From NCBI GenBank assembly GCA_009929735.1, contig RZZU01000008.1, positions 1-64,000 on the forward strand: 64,000 nucleotides of DNA, read 5' to 3'. The DNA is from Clostridia bacterium (lineage in GTDB: Bacteria > Bacillota > Clostridia > Lachnospirales > Anaerotignaceae). Of the stretch, positions 54,101 through 60,848 are shown in pieces (the stretch's first letter is position 1; the number at the start of each line of letters is the position of its first letter). The notes under the pieces are model-generated. The model was not told the DNA's origin and did no database searches. It saw only the letters and a program-made list of their open reading frames with translations. The position numbers were made by a program, and so were the translations under genes.

Positions 54101-56028
54101 ATGAGGAAAATATTTATCTGTTCCCCGAAAATGTTCCAGTAAACATTGCCAATACAGAGGATTTGAAGCGTTTGCGTGAACTGTTCCCCGGCAAAGAGGT
54201 TTATATGGTGGCAGGCAGTGATGTGGTGCAAAATGCTTCCTCCTATAAAATTGAGCCTTCGGAGGACTCTATACAAACCTTTCCTCATATTCTATTCTTA
54301 AGGGAAACGGATACCAACATTGGCGAAAAGAGGAAAAACGCATACGATTGTATCAAAAATGAGGTTTTGGAACTAAAGCTGCCGGTCCATTTTGAGGATG
54401 TCAGTTCCACGAGAATCCGAGAAAATATTGACCATAATCGAGATATTTCTAACCTAATTGATACCGTGGTACAGAATTTTATTTATGAAAACAGCCTATA
54501 TCTGAGGGAACCTCAGTACAAACAGCTTTTGGAAACAAAGGCAGTTGAAATAGCCCATTACTCCAATGCGGAAGATGCGGAAGGGGTTATTTTCGGCAGT
54601 GCCATTCAAGCGGAAATGGTAAACACCCTTTTGGATGCACTTCATAAGGAAGGAAGCGGGATGACCGTTGTTTTTGACAAATTCGGCAGGGGCAAGCCCG
54701 ATGGAATTATGGTTAGCCGACAGCTGGCAACTACGGAGCTTTACAGCGAATTTGAAAATATTGAAACGGCAAGCTATATTCGTGAGAATACCTCAGGCAA
54801 AATTATTTTGTTTGATGCTTGCTTTACCCGAGAAAATTCAAAGATAGAGGATTTGGAGCAGATTTTATTCACAGAATCCATCGCAAAAGCCTTGGAGGAG
54901 GACTATACCTATGGTATTTTCAGCCTAAAATCGGGCAGTATCAGTGAAAAAATTCGGGATTTATTGGAGCGTCAGGGATTTTTAAAGCTGATAAAAAATG
55001 TCGCCAGAGATATTTATGTTGTGGATATGAAAAGCCCAATCACATTATACCGCAATGTACAAACGGAAATCAAAGAGCCTTTCAACAGCAATGAACGGGT
55101 TTTAAAAACATTAATGGAGGCGCATTGCCGCTTACAGAGAGCCTTGACAAAGCTAAATCCTGGAGAGTTGGTAATTTCCTTTGATGCGGGAATGATGCAC
55201 AATCGGCTGATTGAATTGATTACGAAGGCAAACGATGTTCCGAAGGAGCCTACAGCCATTCGCAGTCTTGGCTCAAATATGTGCGTACCCTTTGGTAAGA
55301 TTTTAAAAGGAATCATTATTCCCAATACGGTAACAAAGGTTTTGCATACCGAGAAGGAATTTGACAGAGAGATAAAAGCCTTTAAAATCAAGCAATTTCC
55401 TCAGTATTTGCCATTGGACTGTCAGGTGCGGATGATTAAATCCTTCCATCGTCCTGTCATTTTGGTGGATGACCTTTTGCACAAAGGCTATCGTATCCGT
55501 GAGCTCAACCCTCTGTTTCAAGAGGAGGGTGTGAACATTGACCGTATTGTTGTGGGTGTGCTTTCGGGGCGAGGACGGGATTTGATGGAAATTCAGGGCA
55601 GACAGGTGGAAAGTGCATATTTTATTCCGAGTCTTAAGGCATGGTTTGTGGAAACCTCTATGTATCCGTTTATTGGCGGTGATGGGGTAGAACAGCTCAG
55701 AAAAAAAACCAGTGGAATGATAGATTCGGTAAACTTAATTTTACCCTATGTTATGCCGGGATTTATTGAAGGAGCCTCAAAAGAAGCGATTTTTGATTTG
55801 TCTATGGCATGCCTGCAAAATGCCAAGGATATTCTTCAGGTTTTAGAGGAGGAATATCAAAGGGCGTTTGAGAGAAGCTTAACACTGGACAGACTAAATG
55901 AAGTGGTTATTTCGCCAAGATGCCCTGATCATGGAAGCAGTATCAGCTATGATTACCATTTGCCGGCATCAATTTATGTGGAAAACGATATTGAGCGATT
56001 GGTACGACTCAAGCATTTAGTGAAGTAA
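51178..56028 (+). CDS. Giant multidomain protein: HD, helical repeats, NadD-like nucleotidyltransferase, phosphoribosyltransferase-like
   Basis: 1616 residues from ATG 51178 (RBS AAGGGAGG; an earlier GTG at 51136 is rejected). About 180-285 is an HD-type domain with H182, H216-D217 (AAAGHDIGKYG), H253/H258 and D279. About 320-900 is all-helical, HEAT-like by eye. Residues 918-1105 are a nucleotidyltransferase with GSFDPFSLGH (923-932) and VSSTRIREN (1076-1081), the two hallmark motifs of NadD-type adenylyltransferases; the first His of HxGH is Ser929 here. About 1115-1285 resembles an acetyltransferase weakly. The C-terminal part has VILVDDLLHKG (1427-1437), a PRPP-loop-like motif of phosphoribosyltransferases. 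Two further genes follow in an operon. The function is unknown; related proteins are usually named cytidyltransferase-related. Confidence 0.85.
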   Translation: MKRKRGVALYRALLIALTDKDFLRKIGLKKKAISSFLDKEYWLDAISVITESKEISCQAVLFYCEKMLSSLAKEVPKEGWRPYIFRFLVKAIYPHRTDITLASNERRAVLFYLEVLRVFLAYERGKLPFGIHRDFAFATASEMESSPYETQYSKFIHCFHEQYVYEIMRIGREVTPFDALAHVAGVHYIAMHIARQLVKANIPVDLGLISGAAAGHDIGKYGCKDNEAKRIPYLHYYYTDIWFKGNDLSDIGHIAANHSTWDLELENLPAESLILIYADFRVKSKGFENGKEIMGIYSLEDSFRVILDKLDNVDKAKENRYRHVYSRLADFEQYMHSIGVNTDLTKDTLSEVSYKEVALLDTNETVDVFKNIAVNHNIRLMHKLSREASFGAILETARSARDWKNSRAYLNIFSEYFTYMNQKQKQMSISFLYELMVHREGDIRRQAGDLLGNMIAHYDIAYSKELPVDVNIVLDEVSSFDMWEKYLHMIIIPDHKMIDRHRRWLGYGLKRAVTSLLENCKEEARGKYIAAVLEYYKSADWLDDTAFILIDTLPSVPQSLLGEEEQKILLAFMENCADKDSLEIRAAILLNLKEMAGDFCKKPSIVDSVIKIVERVTIKGNVSLEFLLYMIGEAYGIKDIIRGVSFRRIFEDDRVVSDIFLENLKAATPWKIKIINIELLYERIHLGIAMPKLHVATHLSNLLKVSEQVTVRHFAGETLVKLAPLLSWDQRNEVAIELTKGLEIGEFEFSKYIPQYLGEYVMYLHPKELNEFLLDIHRLQCSTNDRIASVALDTLGVMVRHYEKYSARFPEYVSIYEERKKKIMGMILSGFASYHTNVNREAFWVVGHELFGSSGLTLREKKNIFAFISKKLVTLTDKVETSELGFFNDTASWNAIYRFISDYLFTQGSFSFQEPNKVAFFPGSFDPFSLGHKEIAKEIRDLGFIVYLAIDEFSWSKKTQPHMVRRRIINMSVANEENIYLFPENVPVNIANTEDLKRLRELFPGKEVYMVAGSDVVQNASSYKIEPSEDSIQTFPHILFLRETDTNIGEKRKNAYDCIKNEVLELKLPVHFEDVSSTRIRENIDHNRDISNLIDTVVQNFIYENSLYLREPQYKQLLETKAVEIAHYSNAEDAEGVIFGSAIQAEMVNTLLDALHKEGSGMTVVFDKFGRGKPDGIMVSRQLATTELYSEFENIETASYIRENTSGKIILFDACFTRENSKIEDLEQILFTESIAKALEEDYTYGIFSLKSGSISEKIRDLLERQGFLKLIKNVARDIYVVDMKSPITLYRNVQTEIKEPFNSNERVLKTLMEAHCRLQRALTKLNPGELVISFDAGMMHNRLIELITKANDVPKEPTAIRSLGSNMCVPFGKILKGIIIPNTVTKVLHTEKEFDREIKAFKIKQFPQYLPLDCQVRMIKSFHRPVILVDDLLHKGYRIRELNPLFQEEGVNIDRIVVGVLSGRGRDLMEIQGRQVESAYFIPSLKAWFVETSMYPFIGGDGVEQLRKKTSGMIDSVNLILPYVMPGFIEGASKEAIFDLSMACLQNAKDILQVLEEEYQRAFERSLTLDRLNEVVISPRCPDHGSSISYDYHLPASIYVENDIERLVRLKHLVK

Positions 56029-56045
56029 TAAAGGGGGATAAAAAA

Positions 56046-57239
56046 ATGGAGAGAGATGAGTTTCAACGGGGGGCGATGATTGCGGTATCATTCCCACAGG
56101 AGAAAAATAAAGGATGCTGCAAATTCACCCATTTAGGTCAGCTTGTGGATAGCGAAGGCTTGTTTTGTCTTGACAGCAATGCGTTGGATGAAAAAAGCCA
56201 AAAGATTTCCAAGGAAATACGGGAGAAATTTGCTGAGGATTTGCAAAAAGGCAATACCGCCATTGTTAACCTGAATTGGGGGACGGTTGAACAGTGGAAG
56301 GAACGGCTGGAAAAAAGCCAAAAGGCAAAAAAAAGAGTGCATCTTTTGGCACTTGGGGATGTGGGGAGTACGGTTTTAACTGCGCTGAAGCTTTTAGGCG
56401 GCGACTGTATTCAAACCTTGGGCATTTATGATGTAAACGAAAATGTTTGTAAGAGGTGGGAAAGCGAGATGAATCAAGCGGCTTTTCCATGGGATTATGA
56501 TAGATTGCCCGAAGTGGTTATTTTAAAAGAGGAGCAGCTGTTTGACTGCGATATGTTTGTTTTTTGTGCATCGAAGGGAATTCCGCCGGTGGGTTCCGAG
56601 GTCAAGGATGTTCGCATGGTTCAGTTTGAGGCAAATCGGGGGATTGTATCCGTTTTTGCAAAAAAAGCCAGAGAAAGTCAATTTCAAGGTTTGTTTGCCG
56701 TGGTTTCCGATCCGGTTGACCCTTTATGCAAAGCGGCATTTTTGGCAAGCAATGCAGACGAAAAAGGGGTTTTTGACGGAAAAGGATTGCGTCCTGAGCA
56801 GATTCAAGGCTACGGCTTGGGTGTAATGAATGCGCGTGCCGCCTATTATGCAAAAAAAGAGGAACGCTTTTCTTCCTTTTTAAAGGAGGGCAGAGCCTAT
56901 GGCCCCCATGGGCAGGATTTGGTAATTGCCAACAGCATAGAAGCGTACGATGATAGCCTGTCTCGAGAATTAACCCAGTTGGCAATTGATGCAAATTTGC
57001 GCACCAGAGAGCTTGGGTTTAAGCCTTATATCGCTCCTGCCATTTCCTCAGCGGCAATTTCCCTACTTTTAACCTTGCAGGGCGAATGGCATTACAGCTC
57101 AAACTATTTGGGTGGGGTGTATATGGGGTGCAAAAACCGTACCACACCTTGGGGATTGGAAATCGAAAACCTGCCGTTACCGAAACAGCTTTTTGCCAGA
57201 TTGGAAAAAGCCTTTCGTGGACTGGAGGAGATAGAATGA
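56046..57239 (+). CDS. Divergent lactate/malate dehydrogenase-family protein
   Basis: 397 residues. After an N-terminal extension of ~95 residues, a Rossmann segment VHLLALGDVGSTVLTALKLLGG (G104-x2-G107) begins an LDH/MDH-like body. VSDPVDPL (219-226) corresponds to the NPVD region; YGLGVMNARAAYYAKK contains an Arg like the substrate-binding helix; YGPHGQDLV (His288) aligns with the catalytic His of LDH/MDH. The protein is longer than the usual 310-330 aa and may act on an unusual 2-hydroxy/2-oxo acid. The second gene of the operon, it starts 17 bases after the giant gene with AAAGGGGG as RBS, and overlaps the next gene by 4 bases. Confidence 0.82.
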   Translation: MERDEFQRGAMIAVSFPQEKNKGCCKFTHLGQLVDSEGLFCLDSNALDEKSQKISKEIREKFAEDLQKGNTAIVNLNWGTVEQWKERLEKSQKAKKRVHLLALGDVGSTVLTALKLLGGDCIQTLGIYDVNENVCKRWESEMNQAAFPWDYDRLPEVVILKEEQLFDCDMFVFCASKGIPPVGSEVKDVRMVQFEANRGIVSVFAKKARESQFQGLFAVVSDPVDPLCKAAFLASNADEKGVFDGKGLRPEQIQGYGLGVMNARAAYYAKKEERFSSFLKEGRAYGPHGQDLVIANSIEAYDDSLSRELTQLAIDANLRTRELGFKPYIAPAISSAAISLLLTLQGEWHYSSNYLGGVYMGCKNRTTPWGLEIENLPLPKQLFARLEKAFRGLEEIE

Positions 57240-58303
57240 AGGAAAAGCTGACTTTGGTTTATCCTAGATGCGAGGATGCAATTCGAACGAAACGGCTTCG
57301 GATATTGCTGGAGGAAGTTTTAGCCGCATATGAAGTAGAGATCATTCAATCAGCAGATGCGTTTGATTCATTGCAAAACCGAAGGATTATTTTTGCAATT
57401 TCAATGGGGATTTCTGGAATAAATTTGGAGTATTTTCGTTTTTTAAAGAAAATGCGCACCCAGCCAGGGATATTTGAGGGGAGTGTCGGAGGAATTATTG
57501 TAGATGGCGAAAGCGAGCTATATACAAAATCCGTCGCCAGAGAGCTGATGTTTACGGCAAACAGAGGGGGTTGCAGCTTCCCAGGGCGTGCGATGGTGGA
57601 AGGAACAAAAGATTTATTGAATTACAATATTCAGGCGATGAAACTGGAAACGGATAACCTAACGGCGTATCATATTTCCGCACGTGAAATGGTAAAAAGG
57701 GTAATGAGCCATCAGCTGTTGCAGAAAAAATGTGCAAATATTCTTGTGCTCCATGCCAGTAATTACAGTACCTCCAACACGGCGGGACTTTGGGATATGG
57801 TAAAGAAGCATCTGGAACATTGTGAAATAACGGAGCTTTCCTTGCGCAACGGTACCATTCAGGATTGCAGTGGCTGTCCCTACCGTATGTGTATGCATTT
57901 TAGCGAAAAGGCAAGCTGTTATTATGGCGGCGTGATTACCAAGGAAATTTATCCTGCCATTTTGGCCTGTGACGCCCTGCTTATTCTTGCGCCGAATTAC
58001 AATGATGCGTTAAGCGCAAATATTACGGCATTTATCAACCGTTTAACCGCATTGTTCCGCAAAACGCAATTTTACCAAAAGTATCTGTTTGCCATTGTGG
58101 TTTTGGGATACAGCGGCGGTGATCTTGTGGCGGAGCAGATGATTAGTGCGCTCAGCATGAATAAAACCTTTCGCTTGCCCCCTAGATTTTCCATGGTAGA
58201 AACGGCAAACGACCCTGCTAGTATTTTTAGGGTAGAGGGGATAGAGGAAAGAGCCGCTGTCTTTGCCCGTGGAATGATGGAAACATTAGTAGAAAAACAA
58301 TAA
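57236..58303 (+). CDS. Flavodoxin-fold (NADPH-FMN reductase-like) protein with a cysteine cluster
   Basis: 355 residues. The C-terminal ~190 residues look like an NAD(P)H-dependent FMN reductase: ANILVLHASNYSTSNTAGLWDMVKKHL, LLILAPNYNDALSANITAFINRL, LFAIVVLGYSGGD. In the middle, Cys211, Cys214, Cys219 and Cys228 (C-x2-C-x4-C-x8-C) sit where iron-sulfur flavoproteins carry their cluster cysteines, though with different spacing. The first ~150 residues are not recognised and may bind a partner or substrate. ATG 57236 overlaps the dehydrogenase stop (ATGA). It is the last gene of the three-gene operon. Confidence 0.8.
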   Translation: MKEKLTLVYPRCEDAIRTKRLRILLEEVLAAYEVEIIQSADAFDSLQNRRIIFAISMGISGINLEYFRFLKKMRTQPGIFEGSVGGIIVDGESELYTKSVARELMFTANRGGCSFPGRAMVEGTKDLLNYNIQAMKLETDNLTAYHISAREMVKRVMSHQLLQKKCANILVLHASNYSTSNTAGLWDMVKKHLEHCEITELSLRNGTIQDCSGCPYRMCMHFSEKASCYYGGVITKEIYPAILACDALLILAPNYNDALSANITAFINRLTALFRKTQFYQKYLFAIVVLGYSGGDLVAEQMISALSMNKTFRLPPRFSMVETANDPASIFRVEGIEERAAVFARGMMETLVEKQ

Positions 58304-58321
58304 AATAAAACCTTTTTTATA

Positions 58322-58361
58322 AAAAACGTTGACTTCCCAAAAGGCTGAAATCAACGTTTTT
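58322..58361 (+). terminator. Terminator of the three-gene operon
   Basis: AAAAACGTTGA pairs with TCAACGTTTTT around an 18-base loop. It closes the operon, while asnB converges from the other side. Confidence 0.8.
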
Positions 58362-58535
58362 CTTTTGTTACATGAATTAGCATGATAAAAACTGATTTTT
58401 TCTGATGAAATATTTAATGCCTTGTGACTGAAAAAAGTTCTTCTGTTTCCAAATTTCTGAGAATGCCTTTTCAGAAAATAAGGAGGTTAGCAACCTGTTC
58501 AAAATTGAAAGGAGAAACAGGGTATCGACAATCGA

Positions 58536-60113
58536 TTAATTTCCGCTCTCACCATAGTTGGAAAGGACACGAGCGGAGGGGTCGTTTACATTGCAGCCTT
58601 CCCATTCCTTGTTGGGCATCCAGAAATCCTTTACCATTTTTGCCTGACCTGGATAGTGCTTTTCAAAAATCTCACGATATAATAGGCTTTCTTTTGTAAA
58701 GGGGGTTGCAAAGTCGAATTTTTTGCGTCTTTCCTCAAACTCCGCATCGGTGCATAAGGATTCGGCGTAGTCCTTTAAGTCGTCCACCATAGAATGCCCA
58801 ACCGCATCGCTGAATGCCGCCTTTTCACGGTATAAGATATTATGAGGCAACCAATCCCCCTCGAAAGCGTGACGCAAAAGATATTTCCCCATGCCATAGG
58901 TATTCAGCTTCATAGCTGGGTCAATAGACATTGCATAGCGTACAAAATCCAAATCGCCGAAAGGCACTCTTGCTTCCAAGGAATTTACAGAAATGCAACG
59001 GTCGGCACGCAAAACATCATACATATAAAGCTCATCCACACGTTTTTTTGCCTCACTTTGGAAGGCATCAGCCGTGGGTGCAAAGTCTGTATATTTGTAG
59101 CCAAACAGTTCATCGGAAATTTCCCCTGTCAGTAATACTCTTACATCCGTTTTTTCGTGAATTGCTTTGCAGATGAGGTACATCCCCATGCTGGCACGGA
59201 TGGTAGTAATATCGTAAGTACCCAAGGTATAAATAACAAAGTCCAATGCTTCCAAAACATCTTCTCTGGAGATAATGACTTCTGTATGGTCTGTATGCAG
59301 GTAATCTGCAACCTCTTTTGCGTAGTGCAGGTCAATGGCATCCTGCGCCATACCGATGGCAAAGGTGCGGATAGGCTTTTTCAAAACCTTTGCGGCAACG
59401 GAGCAAACCAGACTGCTGTCCAAGCCGCCGCTGAGCAAGAAACCTAAAGGAGCATCGGCATCTAATCTTTTTTCGATACCCTTAAGCAGTAATTCACGAA
59501 TTTTTGTGCAAGTACCCTCCAAATCGTCCGAAGCAAAGGTTTCTACGCTTGTTAAGTCACAGTAGCGTACAAATTCGCCGTCGGCATAGTAATGGCCGGG
59601 AGGAAAAGCAGTGATTTCCTTACACAGTCCTACCAGATTTTTTGCCTCACTGGCAAAAACAATAGAACCATCGTGTAAATAGCCATAGAATAAAGGACGA
59701 ATGCCGATGGGATCCCTGGCGGCAATAAATGTATCTTTTTTGCCATCATAAAGAATTAATGCAAATTCTGCATCCAGAAGTTTGAACATCTCCAAGCCAT
59801 ATTCACGGTACATAGGCAAAAGGATTTCACAGTCGGACTCGCTGACAAAGGTATATTTTTCAGCCAGCTTATCTTTCATTGTACGAAAACCGTATAGCTC
59901 GCCGTTGCAAACCACAGCATCGCCGTCGTATAAGAAGGGCTGCATTCCGCTTTCGTTCAAGCCCATAATCGCAAGGCGATGAAAGCAAAGCATACCATTA
60001 CCCGTTTTCAGGGTACGGGACATATCAGGCCCTCTTGAAATGCTTCGGTTAAAGCACTCCATCATTTTTTCCAAATTTTCCTGCTGTTTTGTAAAACCCA
60101 TAATTGAACACAT
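58536..60113 (-). CDS. asnB: Asparagine synthetase, glutamine-hydrolysing (AsnB)
   Basis: 525 residues. The protein begins MCSIMGF, so Cys2 becomes the N-terminal catalytic cysteine of the class II glutaminase after Met removal. CNGELYG and SESDCEILLP are further glutaminase motifs. The C-terminal synthetase domain holds the PP-loop SGGLDSSLV and TGEISDELFGYKY. It makes asparagine from aspartate, glutamine and ATP. RBS AGGTG precedes ATG 60113. The gene has a T-box leader with an Asn specifier, so expression rises when tRNA-Asn is uncharged. It is directly next to a glutamine synthetase. Confidence 0.95.
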   Translation of the reverse strand: MCSIMGFTKQQENLEKMMECFNRSISRGPDMSRTLKTGNGMLCFHRLAIMGLNESGMQPFLYDGDAVVCNGELYGFRTMKDKLAEKYTFVSESDCEILLPMYREYGLEMFKLLDAEFALILYDGKKDTFIAARDPIGIRPLFYGYLHDGSIVFASEAKNLVGLCKEITAFPPGHYYADGEFVRYCDLTSVETFASDDLEGTCTKIRELLLKGIEKRLDADAPLGFLLSGGLDSSLVCSVAAKVLKKPIRTFAIGMAQDAIDLHYAKEVADYLHTDHTEVIISREDVLEALDFVIYTLGTYDITTIRASMGMYLICKAIHEKTDVRVLLTGEISDELFGYKYTDFAPTADAFQSEAKKRVDELYMYDVLRADRCISVNSLEARVPFGDLDFVRYAMSIDPAMKLNTYGMGKYLLRHAFEGDWLPHNILYREKAAFSDAVGHSMVDDLKDYAESLCTDAEFEERRKKFDFATPFTKESLLYREIFEKHYPGQAKMVKDFWMPNKEWEGCNVNDPSARVLSNYGESGN

Positions 60114-60119
60114 AAAAAA

Positions 60120-60396
60120 ACACCTCCGAATGTAATTATGCAGCTAGATATCCTAAAAAATAATTAGGACGAATAGCTGCCATCCGCGGTGCCACCTAAA
60201 TTACTGTAATAAACAGTCTCTTTCTGGGTTCCAATAAACCCGTGTCCCGTAACGAGGGACAAGCCGTCTCACCTAATGCTCCAAAGGAGGTTCAGATTGA
60301 GGCTAAGAAGTGTTATTCATATAAAAGCCTACACAAAGTTCTCACTATCCTTTGCTCACTGGGACGGTTCTTTTATATTACTTGTCTTCCTCAACG
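60120..60396 (-). promoter_or_regulatory. T-box riboswitch, tRNA-Asn specific, controlling asnB
   Basis: On the minus strand the T-box core AGGTGGCACCGCGG occupies 60184-60197. Its UGGC (60191-60194) complements the 3' end of an uncharged tRNA with G discriminator, as in tRNA-Asn. Stem I is closed by GTTGAGG (60389-60395) with CCTCAAT (60296-60302). The specifier loop on the 3' side holds AAC at 60312-60314 followed by A, the codon for Asn. A hairpin GCAGCTA/TAGCTGC (60140-60180) lies between the T-box and the RBS; I do not see a clear T-run after it, so the terminator form is not certain. Confidence 0.92.
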
Positions 60397-60672
60397 CCGT
60401 TTTCAATTTAGTTTGCATTTTACACCTCCTTTTTTCCGCTGTCAATACTTAAATTTCAGGAAAAAAAGAAGTAAAATTGTACGAGATGATGTATTTTCAC
60501 AAAAAAAAATCGCTTAACCTGCCATTTGGACAACAGAAATAGTGTAAAAAAAGACAAATGTACACGCACTATGGCTGAAATATGCACAGCGTTTTTTTGT
60601 AAATGAAGGAATTCCTTATTCATTCCTGTGAATTTATTTGTTTTATATCTTTTTTGAAGTTGAATATTTATG
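60397..60672. other. Intergenic region between asnB leader and glnN2 promoter
   Basis: AT-rich divergent region that should hold the asnB promoter on the minus strand. No gene recognised. Confidence 0.4.
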
Positions 60673-60701
60673 TTGACAGTCTGCAATGCAAACCATATAA
60701 T
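60673..60701 (+). promoter_or_regulatory. Promoter of the second glutamine synthetase
   Basis: TTGACA at 60673-60678 and TATAAT at 60696-60701 with a 17-base spacer: a consensus sigma-A promoter. Transcription should begin near 60708, about ten bases before a large hairpin. Confidence 0.8.
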
Positions 60702-60721
60702 GACTTGGTATACAGCGAAGG

Positions 60722-60798
60722 GGCTGCGGTCAGACGCATTTCCATAAGAGAATTATTTCAATAGTTCTTTTCTTATGGGTGAGCGTCTTGCTGCAGCC
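60722..60798 (+). promoter_or_regulatory. Structured RNA leader (three stacked helices with two internal loops)
   Basis: Three nested helices: GGCTGC (60722-60727) with GCAGCC (60793-60798); GACGC (60733-60737) with GCGTC (60783-60787); CCATAAGA (60742-60749) with TCTTATGG (60771-60778). They are separated by two internal loops of 5+5 and 4+4 bases. It sits near the 5' end of the glnN2 transcript; no T-run follows and it is ~30 bases from the RBS. It does not match a riboswitch I recognise. It may regulate, bind a protein, or simply stabilise the mRNA. Confidence 0.6.
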
Positions 60799-60848
60799 TC
60801 TTGCGATAAATAAAGCGAAAACAGACACAATAAAGGAGGTTGGAAAAT

